In this document: positions 17,354 to 25,048 of the stretch, one piece after another
Layout: each line of letters begins with the position of its first letter
How positions within the stretch are numbered: the stretch's first letter is position 1
Origin: an uncultured Bacteroidales bacterium
GTDB lineage: Bacteria; Bacteroidota; Bacteroidia; Bacteroidales; Paludibacteraceae
NCBI GenBank assembly: GCA_900317745.1
Contig: ONHW01000016.1
Location: 18,031 to 82,030 of the forward strand
Direction of reading: 5' to 3'
Length of the DNA stretch: 64,000 nucleotides
The notes under the pieces: model-generated
Told to the model about the DNA's origin: nothing
The model's database searches: none
What the model saw: only the letters and a program-made list of their open reading frames with translations
Position numbers and translations under genes: made by a program

Positions 17354-19930
17354 ATGAGAAATAATCTGTTCATCCTGTTGGTTGCCTTCTGCTTGAGCGC
17401 CTGCCATCATGCGTCTGTCCAACCCGACGTAACGGTTGGTCATCGTGCTATAGCCTTACCAGACGAGACTTGGAACGCCGCCGAGTGGATATCTGTGGCG
17501 GACGCACCGGTTAGTACCGAGATAGTGCAGGACAGTTGCCGTGCTGCCGATGGTGCTAATTGGTTTGTATGTTCTTTGCCTGCCGACAAACAGATCGCTT
17601 CCGCCTCATGGATGACCGCAGGCTTGGGCGTTTATCAGTTGTACGTCAATGCACAACCTGTAGGCAATGAGTTTCTCAAACCCGGCTTCACCCATTATGC
17701 CAAAACCAAACGCTCGTTTACGTACGATATAACCGATGCCATGCATCTTACAGCCGGCAGCACGAATATCCTGGCAGCACAAGTCACACCGGGTTGGTGG
17801 GCTGACAAGATCATCACCCCGGCAGGTACACAGGGAATGTATGGTCGCAAGTGTGCTTTTCGCGCAGTGCTGCGGCTACAGTTCGCAGATGGCACGGAGC
17901 AACTTGTCGGAACAGATACTATCCGTTGGCGTGCAGGCATAGCCGGGCCGGTGACACACGCTGCTATCTTTGATGGTGAGGAGTACGACGCCCGTATCCC
18001 AATGGGCTATGATACTCCATATAAACTTGGCGTACCTGAACTCAATCATGAGTTTGCAGGCGATATACTTCCCTCTGAAGGTGCAGAGGTCTATCTGCGC
18101 TACGACTTGGCTCTATCGCCACAATCGGCATACGTCTGGAGCGGAGTAGAGCAGGCTGACGAAACGCATTACGGTCGCGTGAGCATTCTCCGCCGTTATT
18201 CCGCCGGGCAGACGATGACTATCCGTGCCGGCGAGACACTGGTGCTTGACTTCGGGCAGAACAGTGCTGCCGTTCCAGCCTTTGTATTTGAGGCAAGAGA
18301 GGGTACGGTTCTTACTTTTGCACCGGGCGAACTGCTTAACGACAGTCTGGGCGCCCACAGCCGTGGCATGGACGGACCGGAAGGCAGCGTACATCGCCGC
18401 AACCTGCGTATCCCGCACACCGGCGTGACACTGTTCTATACCTTCGGTCAATCTGACGCGCCGGTGACGTATCACCCGCAATGTACCTATTTCGGCTATC
18501 GCTATGCAGGTATAACGGCTACCGATGAGGTGAAGATTTATGCTATACGTTCCATACCCGTCTCGTCTATTACGAGCGAGTTGGAGACCGGATCTATCAC
18601 CACAGGTAATCCTTCCGTCAACCGGCTTATTCAAAATACGCTATGGGGGCAGCGTAGCAATTATCTGTCTGTGCCTACCGATTGTCCGCAACGCAACGAG
18701 CGTCTTGGCTGGACGGCCGACACGCAGGTGTTCTGCGAGACGGGCACATACTTCGCCAATACCGACCGCTTCTTCCATAAGTGGCTGCGCGATCTGCGCG
18801 ATACGCAAAAGGATAACGGTGGCTACCCGGGTGTGGCGCCCTTCGGACAGTACGGCTCCAGCCATGTCGATATGGCGCGTGTCGGCTGGTCGGATGCCGG
18901 AGTGATCGTACCCTGGACAATCTGGAAACAGTTTGCCGATACTCAGATTGTGAACGAGCACTGGCAGTCGATGGCCAAGTTCGTGGACCATATCGCCGAA
19001 TACAAATACGACCATACAGCCATGTTCCCCGACAATGGCGGTTACCAGTGGGCTGACTGGCTCAGTTATGAGGCACTGGAGTCGTTCACCGGTCAGCCTT
19101 GGGATGCCCGAGGCCTGCGCCCCGAGGCGGCGGAATACTGGTCATTCTTGTGCGGATCGTACTGGATGATCGATGCCGGTATGATGCTGGATATGGCGCG
19201 CGCCACAGGACGGGATACTGCCAAATATGCCCGAATGGTAGCTGAGGCAAAGGCATATCTGTGCGAGCGCTTCCTGAACAGCGATGGCTCGTTCAAGTTG
19301 GATATACTCAATACGATGCAAACACCGGCATTGTTCGCGCTCAGAAACAATCTGCTTGACGGTGAAGCCCGTGAAAACATGAAACAACGCCTGCGGGCCA
19401 ATTTCCGTGAGCATAACCAGTGTCTGCAAACGGGCTTCCTGGGCACATCTATCCTCATGCAGACACTTACCGACAACGGCATGGTTGATATAGCCTACGA
19501 CCTCTTGTTCCAGCGCCGTAACCCCAGTTGGCTCTATTCGGTGGATAACGGGGCAACTACTATCTGGGAGCGGTGGAACAGTTACACCATCGAACATGGT
19601 ATGGCTCCCAACGGCATGAACAGTTTTAACCATTATGCGTACGGCTGCGTATGCCAGTGGCTGTGGCAAACGGTGGCGGGTATCCGCACGGATATAGCGC
19701 AGCCCGGGTTCCGACATATCCTGCTTGCTCCTGTGCCTGACAAACGTCTTGGCTCGGTCAATGCCAGCTTTCAGTCCGCCGCGGGACTTATCAAGTCCGA
19801 GTGGCATTATGACGGAGATGTTTGCACGTGGTCGTTCAGTATCCCCGAGGGCACAACGGCTACGGTTCGTCTGCCGAACAGCGAACAAAGGGAATATGCT
19901 GCCGGCACATATACATTGCGCATTGATTGA
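17354..19930 (+). CDS. GH78 alpha-L-rhamnosidase, lipoprotein
   Basis: 858 residues. The signal peptide ends in the lipobox LSAC with the acylated Cys at 17, so the enzyme is membrane-anchored, unlike the tailed secreted proteins. N-terminal beta-domains precede the alpha/alpha-barrel. The catalytic acid is E449 in CPQRNERLGWTAD and the general base E739 in GATTIWERWN, both as in canonical GH78. It removes alpha-L-rhamnose from glycans by inversion. The adjacent kinase, isomerase, transporter and aldolase make rhamnose the likely product. The next gene (19936) begins 5 bases after its stop. Confidence 0.92.
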   Translation: MRNNLFILLVAFCLSACHHASVQPDVTVGHRAIALPDETWNAAEWISVADAPVSTEIVQDSCRAADGANWFVCSLPADKQIASASWMTAGLGVYQLYVNAQPVGNEFLKPGFTHYAKTKRSFTYDITDAMHLTAGSTNILAAQVTPGWWADKIITPAGTQGMYGRKCAFRAVLRLQFADGTEQLVGTDTIRWRAGIAGPVTHAAIFDGEEYDARIPMGYDTPYKLGVPELNHEFAGDILPSEGAEVYLRYDLALSPQSAYVWSGVEQADETHYGRVSILRRYSAGQTMTIRAGETLVLDFGQNSAAVPAFVFEAREGTVLTFAPGELLNDSLGAHSRGMDGPEGSVHRRNLRIPHTGVTLFYTFGQSDAPVTYHPQCTYFGYRYAGITATDEVKIYAIRSIPVSSITSELETGSITTGNPSVNRLIQNTLWGQRSNYLSVPTDCPQRNERLGWTADTQVFCETGTYFANTDRFFHKWLRDLRDTQKDNGGYPGVAPFGQYGSSHVDMARVGWSDAGVIVPWTIWKQFADTQIVNEHWQSMAKFVDHIAEYKYDHTAMFPDNGGYQWADWLSYEALESFTGQPWDARGLRPEAAEYWSFLCGSYWMIDAGMMLDMARATGRDTAKYARMVAEAKAYLCERFLNSDGSFKLDILNTMQTPALFALRNNLLDGEARENMKQRLRANFREHNQCLQTGFLGTSILMQTLTDNGMVDIAYDLLFQRRNPSWLYSVDNGATTIWERWNSYTIEHGMAPNGMNSFNHYAYGCVCQWLWQTVAGIRTDIAQPGFRHILLAPVPDKRLGSVNASFQSAAGLIKSEWHYDGDVCTWSFSIPEGTTATVRLPNSEQREYAAGTYTLRID

Positions 19931-19935
19931 TTCGG

Positions 19936-21291
19936 ATGACCAACGATTATAAATATTATATTGCCATCGACTGGGGAGCGACTTCCGGTCGCGTGATGGT
20001 TGCCCGTGTGCTTGACGGTGATATCCGTCTGCGCGAGGTGTATCGTTTCACGCATAGTGTCGTGCAGGGCGCTGACGGACATTGGTACTGGGATTTCAAT
20101 TCCCTGCTCAGCGAGACGCTCACCGGCTTGCGCGAAGCAGCCGGGCTGGGACATCACTACGAGTCTGTCGGAGTGGATACATGGGGTGTGGATGTAGCGT
20201 TTTACGGCGGGAATGGTCAACTGCTGTATGCTCCTTTAGCATATCGCGACCCGTTCACTACAGATGCGCAGAAGCAGTTTTACGAGCAGATGTCTGCCGG
20301 TGAATTGTATGGCAAGACAGGTATTCAGCAGATGCACTTCAATACGGTATTCAAGTTGTACGCGTGTCAAAGGGAGCGATATCTTCCGCTGTTGAATGCC
20401 GAACATATCCTGTTCCTGCCCGATGCAGTCAGTTACTTCTTGACAGGACAGATGGTTTGCGAGTATTCCGTTTTGTCCACTTCCGCCATGCTCAACCCCG
20501 TAACCAAAGATTTCGACGAGGATATACTCTCTCTTTGTGGCTTACGGCGGGAGCAGTTCCCTGATATCGTTTATCCCGGGCAGGTCATCGGCAGCCTCAA
20601 ACCCGAAATCATTGCCCAAACAGGTCTGAATGCTGATTGCCGGGTTGTGGCTGTAGCCGGTCATGACACCGCCAGTGCAGTCGCGGCTGTGCCTCGTCTG
20701 TACAATGGCAAGCGCGTAGCCTATCTCAGTAGCGGTACGTGGAGTCTGATGGGCACTGTGGTTGATTCACCGGTTATCACCGAGCAAAGTATGCAGCTGA
20801 ACTTCACCAACGAGGGTGGAGTGAACGGCACAACGCGACTGCTGAAGAATATCACAGGTATGTGGATCCTCGAGCAGTGCCGCAAGCAGTGGAGCCTGCA
20901 AGGCAAGCGGTACAGCTATCCGCAACTCATTGATATGGCGGAGAGTGTGTGCCGGGTGCCCGAATTGTTCAATCCTGACGAACCGCGGTTTGCTAATCCT
21001 GAAGATATGCTGTCGGAGGTAGCAGCTGGACGTTCGCTTACCGATGCTGAGATAGTCAGTTGTATTTTCCACTCGCTGGCGCAACGCTACGGAGAGGTGT
21101 TTGACATGCTCTGTGCACTCGTCGGCGAAGCGTTCGGAGCATTGTATATCATCGGTGGCGGAGCGCAGAACAGTTATCTTAACAGCCTGACCAAGCAGGC
21201 GGTAGGAGTACCGGTGCTCATCGGATCAACCGAGGCAACCGCTATCGGAAACATAATGGTGCAAAATCAAAATAACCCATCTCAGTTCTAA
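19936..21291 (+). CDS. rhaB: Rhamnulokinase
   Basis: 451 residues from ATG 19936; a TTG 9 bases upstream overlaps the previous stop and is not preferred. It belongs to the FGGY sugar kinases: the N-terminal phosphate-binding loop IDWGATSGR, the RhaB-like GVDTWGVDVAF, GHDTASAVAAVP, and a C-terminal IIGGGAQNSYLN adenosine motif. It phosphorylates L-rhamnulose to L-rhamnulose-1-phosphate in the cytoplasm. Identification is supported by the GH78 upstream and RhaD downstream. Confidence 0.92.
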   Translation: MTNDYKYYIAIDWGATSGRVMVARVLDGDIRLREVYRFTHSVVQGADGHWYWDFNSLLSETLTGLREAAGLGHHYESVGVDTWGVDVAFYGGNGQLLYAPLAYRDPFTTDAQKQFYEQMSAGELYGKTGIQQMHFNTVFKLYACQRERYLPLLNAEHILFLPDAVSYFLTGQMVCEYSVLSTSAMLNPVTKDFDEDILSLCGLRREQFPDIVYPGQVIGSLKPEIIAQTGLNADCRVVAVAGHDTASAVAAVPRLYNGKRVAYLSSGTWSLMGTVVDSPVITEQSMQLNFTNEGGVNGTTRLLKNITGMWILEQCRKQWSLQGKRYSYPQLIDMAESVCRVPELFNPDEPRFANPEDMLSEVAAGRSLTDAEIVSCIFHSLAQRYGEVFDMLCALVGEAFGALYIIGGGAQNSYLNSLTKQAVGVPVLIGSTEATAIGNIMVQNQNNPSQF

Positions 21292-21311
21292 CATATAAAA
21301 TAACAATCTCT

Positions 21312-22739
21312 ATGAATACTCCCCTTGTTCCCACCCAAGCACGTGTTGGCGTTTTCTCAATCGCCTTAGGTGCGTATTTGCCGCAATTCCCGTCACTTGT
21401 GCCGGAGTTTGAGGCGCAGTATAAATCATTCAAGGCTACCTTGCCGGACAGTGTTGAAATCATCGATGGCGGCATAGTTACTACCAAGGAGCTGGCACAG
21501 GCTGCAGGCGACAAGTTCCGCGCTGCGGATGTTGACCTGGTTATCCTGCAATTGCTCACCTACGCCACGTCGTATAATATGCTGCCCGCCGTGCGTGACT
21601 TGGATGTGCCGGTTGTGTTGGTTAATGTCCAGAAGTTGCCCGCGCCTGACTACAAGCACACCGATACGCCTACTTGGCTTGGCGAACTATATGCCTGCGG
21701 TGCCGTAGGCGAGATGGTTGCCGACCTTGAGCGTGCCGGCAAACGGCATGCCGTTGTTACAGGTATTCAAGGTGACGATCCCGAAGTGCAGCGCGAGATC
21801 GAACAGTGGTGCCGCGCAGCACAAGTGCGCCGCCGGTTCCGCGACACGAACATCGCACAGATCGGACGACCGTATCCGGGCATGATGGACCTGTATATCG
21901 ACGAAACGAACCTCTACCACCGCATGTGGCTTTATACCAAGCAGTTTGATTGGGAGAAGATGTGGGCTATAGCCGACCATGTCACTGATGAGGCGGCTAT
22001 CCGCGCCAAAGCCGAGGATATATTGGCAACCTTTGACATTGAAGGCGGAGCAAGCGTTGATACCGTGTGGGATATGGCGCGATATGTGGTTGCTTTCGAG
22101 CAATGGGTCAGGGACGAACACCTCGGACTCATCGCCTCTCATTACGATGGTTTTGCCCAGGGCGTAGCCGGCAAACTCGACTCTATGCTCATCCCCGCTT
22201 TCTCCATGCTGATCAAGCAGCATACGGCTTGCGCCGTCGAGGGAGATATCAAGGTTGCTATGGCTATGTCTATTCTCAAGACTATTGCCGGCACAGGACA
22301 ACTCAGCGAGATGTATTCTATCGATTTCCCTGCCGACATCTGTATCATCGGTCACTCGGGCAGTGGCGATGCCGATATATCGCAGGCGCATAAGCCTACG
22401 ATGAAGATCGTGCCCGTCTTCCACGGCAAGACAGGCGGCGGCTATCTCACGCAGTTCTATCCGCCTGCAGGTCCCGTAACGTATCTGGCTATCACGCAGG
22501 ACAGAAACGGTGTGTTCAAGTTCGTTGTTGCTGAAGGCGTCAACGAGCCGGGCGATATCTTTATGTTCGGCGATACGAACATGCGTACGCGATTCAGCAT
22601 CGGTGCACGGGAGTTCTGCAACCGCTGGTCGGAAGCAGGACCTACCCACCACATGGCGGCTGCCGTCGGACGACATATCGATACGATACTCAAGGTTGCC
22701 AAAATCTTCAATATCCAAGTAGATATAATTTGCAGATAA
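21312..22739 (+). CDS. L-fucose/L-arabinose isomerase-family protein, probable rhamnose isomerase stand-in
   Basis: 475 residues, cytoplasmic. The N-terminal Rossmann-like part (ARVGVFSIALG, LVILQLLTYATSYNM) and C-terminal part (EMYSIDFPADICIIGHSG, GPTHHMAAAVGRH) place it in the arabinose/fucose isomerase-like fold; Glu and His residues in these segments are plausible metal ligands. It is not the TIM-barrel RhaA type. It occupies the isomerase position between rhaB and rhaD, and no other isomerase is in the window, so I infer it converts L-rhamnose to L-rhamnulose. An isomerase for another sugar in the same glycan is the main alternative. Confidence 0.75.
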   Translation: MNTPLVPTQARVGVFSIALGAYLPQFPSLVPEFEAQYKSFKATLPDSVEIIDGGIVTTKELAQAAGDKFRAADVDLVILQLLTYATSYNMLPAVRDLDVPVVLVNVQKLPAPDYKHTDTPTWLGELYACGAVGEMVADLERAGKRHAVVTGIQGDDPEVQREIEQWCRAAQVRRRFRDTNIAQIGRPYPGMMDLYIDETNLYHRMWLYTKQFDWEKMWAIADHVTDEAAIRAKAEDILATFDIEGGASVDTVWDMARYVVAFEQWVRDEHLGLIASHYDGFAQGVAGKLDSMLIPAFSMLIKQHTACAVEGDIKVAMAMSILKTIAGTGQLSEMYSIDFPADICIIGHSGSGDADISQAHKPTMKIVPVFHGKTGGGYLTQFYPPAGPVTYLAITQDRNGVFKFVVAEGVNEPGDIFMFGDTNMRTRFSIGAREFCNRWSEAGPTHHMAAAVGRHIDTILKVAKIFNIQVDIICR

Positions 22740-22740
22740 T

Positions 22741-24096
22741 ATGGGTAAAAGTAGTAGTTTGAAGAGCACTCTGGCGGTCTCGCTCAACAATTATCTGGAT
22801 GCGGGTGCTATCGTGGCGGGCGCCAGCGGTTTGACATTGTGGCAGAACTATCTCGGATTGAGTGAGGTGAGTCTGGGCTGGTTGAACTTCATCAGTGCCA
22901 ACTGCCTAGGTGCGGCTATTGGTGCAATCATCGGAGGATTTCTGGCGGACAAGTACGGACGTAAGTTCATCTTTACTTACAACCTGCTCGTATATATGTT
23001 CGGCGTGCTGCTGGTGATGTGCGCCACTAACTTTGCCGTGCTGTTTGCGGGATTTCTGTTCACGGGTATATCTGTCGGCATAGGCGTGCCGGCGTCGTGG
23101 ACATATATCTCCGAAAGTTCGGAGGTGAACAACCGCGGTCGTAATATCAGTCTCTCGCAAATGTCGTGGGGCATAGGTCCCATGTGCATCTTGCTGCTCG
23201 GTATGCTTTTTGCTCCGGGGCATGCCGGCGAGACCGATGGCGTGCTCTACGGATGGGTACAAACGTTGGCGAACCTGTTCATGGGTGCTGAGGCGGATGT
23301 GGCAGCCGTGCAGGTGTTTGCTTCGCGTATAGTGTTCGCTTCGCTGTTCATCGTAGCATTCGTCGCGTGGAATCTGCAGCGGCGCTTGCAGGAGAGTGCC
23401 GAGTTTGAGGCTACCAAGGCTGCTGCTCAGCATACCGGTCTGTTGCAGAATATCAAAGTTTTGTTCCAGAATAAGATTGCTATCCGCACTGTCGCATTCC
23501 TGGCAGTTATCTATCTGTCGTGGAACCTTGTGGCATCGGTCATGGGATTCTTCCAACCGCATATCTACGAGTCGGCAGGCGGTATGAGTAATAAGGACGC
23601 CAATATGCTCAGTTGCATCAGTTGGGCAGTGGTCGTATTTGTTACGTTCATCGTTTCCCGCCTGGTTGATAAGTTCGCCCATCGCATTTTTTATATCTTC
23701 GGCTTGCTTTGCGCACTCACGGCGTGGATGATCATCATCGGCATAGGTGTCACAAATATCGTCTGGCTGTGGGTGTTCACCATCCTTTGGGGTGTCAACA
23801 ACGGCTGCTCGGTGCAGATCTTCTACGCACTCTGGGGCTCGGAGCTGTTCCCCGCCAAGTTCCGTGCCGGAGCTCAGGGATTGATGTTCTTCCTCGTGCG
23901 CGGATTGTCGGCAGTCTGGGGACTGGTGTTCACCTATATCTATGGCGAGAACGGCGAAGGCTTTACCATAGCTGCCTGGTGCATGGTGGCTCTGCTGCTC
24001 GTGTCGCTCGTTGTCGGTGTGATTGGCGCACCGCAAACGCGTGGCAAATCATTAACTCAAATCACTAAAGAACGTTATGGAAATACTGTTGACTAA
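22741..24096 (+). CDS. MFS sugar transporter, probable L-rhamnose importer
   Basis: 451 residues with about 12 hydrophobic segments. The MFS motif A, GGFLADKYGRK, lies in the loop after the second helix, and a sugar-porter-like end (TRGKSLTQI) is present. It starts 1 base after the isomerase stop and overlaps rhaD by 20 bases, so it is tightly coupled with the rhamnose genes. It replaces the RhaT-type symporter often found in such loci. Rhamnose as substrate is inferred from context. Confidence 0.82.
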   Translation: MGKSSSLKSTLAVSLNNYLDAGAIVAGASGLTLWQNYLGLSEVSLGWLNFISANCLGAAIGAIIGGFLADKYGRKFIFTYNLLVYMFGVLLVMCATNFAVLFAGFLFTGISVGIGVPASWTYISESSEVNNRGRNISLSQMSWGIGPMCILLLGMLFAPGHAGETDGVLYGWVQTLANLFMGAEADVAAVQVFASRIVFASLFIVAFVAWNLQRRLQESAEFEATKAAAQHTGLLQNIKVLFQNKIAIRTVAFLAVIYLSWNLVASVMGFFQPHIYESAGGMSNKDANMLSCISWAVVVFVTFIVSRLVDKFAHRIFYIFGLLCALTAWMIIIGIGVTNIVWLWVFTILWGVNNGCSVQIFYALWGSELFPAKFRAGAQGLMFFLVRGLSAVWGLVFTYIYGENGEGFTIAAWCMVALLLVSLVVGVIGAPQTRGKSLTQITKERYGNTVD

Positions 24097-24895
24097 TCCG
24101 GCTCTGAAGGCTGTTATTACAGATGTATCGGAGGTGGCCGGGCATATATGGACTAAAGGCTGGGGCGAGCGTAACGGTGGAAATATCACCGTCAACATAA
24201 CCGAGTTCGCCGATGCGTCCTGGCAGGTTATGCCTGCACTGGTTCCGGCTATTGCTATCGGTTGCACGCTGCCGCAACTCAAAGGCAAATATTTCTACGC
24301 CAAAGGCACGCAGAAACGCATGCGTGACTTGGCACGATTCCCCATGGCTAACGGCTCGATCATCCGTATCACGGACGATTGTGCGCATTACGAGATCATT
24401 GCCGATCAGCCTGTCATGCCCACCAGCGAACTGCCGTCACACCTCATGGTGCAGAACTATCTGCTTGAGTCCGGCAGCCGCTACAAGGCTACGCTGCACA
24501 CCCATCCTATCGAACTCGTAGCCATGAGCCACTCGCCCGAGTTCCTTGACGCCAAGCATATTACCCGTACGCTGTGGTCAATGATTCCCGAGACGCTTGC
24601 GTTTGCTCCGCTCGGACTGGGCGTTGTGCCTTACGAGGTGCCCGGCTCGGTGCAGTTGGCGGAAGCAACGCTCAATCAGATTCATGATTACGATGTCGTG
24701 CTCTGGGAGAAACACGGCACTTTTGCTGTAGGGCAGGACATCATGGACGCTTTCGACCAGACCGATGTGCTCAACAAGGCGGCTACTATCTACCTGCGTG
24801 CCCGCTCCATGGGTTTCATCCCGCAGGGTATGTCCGACTGGCAGATGTCTGACATCCAGCGCATCTTTTCTTTACCCACTCAACGCCCCTGCTGA
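24077..24895 (+). CDS. rhaD: Rhamnulose-1-phosphate aldolase
   Basis: 272 residues, class II aldolase of the AraD/FucA-RhaD type. Zinc ligands H141 and H143 (LHTHP) and H213 (WEKHG) and the catalytic E118 (TSELPSH) sit at nearly the same positions as in the E. coli enzyme. It splits L-rhamnulose-1-phosphate into dihydroxyacetone phosphate and L-lactaldehyde. It is the last gene of the rhamnose series. No lactaldehyde reductase or rhamnose regulator is in the window. Confidence 0.95.
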   Translation: MEILLTNPALKAVITDVSEVAGHIWTKGWGERNGGNITVNITEFADASWQVMPALVPAIAIGCTLPQLKGKYFYAKGTQKRMRDLARFPMANGSIIRITDDCAHYEIIADQPVMPTSELPSHLMVQNYLLESGSRYKATLHTHPIELVAMSHSPEFLDAKHITRTLWSMIPETLAFAPLGLGVVPYEVPGSVQLAEATLNQIHDYDVVLWEKHGTFAVGQDIMDAFDQTDVLNKAATIYLRARSMGFIPQGMSDWQMSDIQRIFSLPTQRPC

Positions 24896-24972
24896 ACATA
24901 AGTCATAGTCAAATTTTCGCCTTACCATAACGGGACCATCTCCCAATGAGAATCCAATAGGAAACATAGCAA

Positions 24973-25002
24973 AAAAAAGTGAGTATTTCTACCCACTTTT
25001 TT
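24973..25002. terminator. Bidirectional intrinsic terminator between convergent operons
   Basis: AAAAAAGTG (24973-24981) pairs with CACTTTTTT (24994-25002), and GTA/TAC extend the stem past one mismatch to leave a TTTC loop. The A-run before and T-run after serve both strands, separating rhaD from the convergent gene ending at 25049. Confidence 0.8.
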
Positions 25003-25048
25003 GATTTTTAGAGTTAACTGCTATCCGATTACCGATTGCAAGCCTCTC

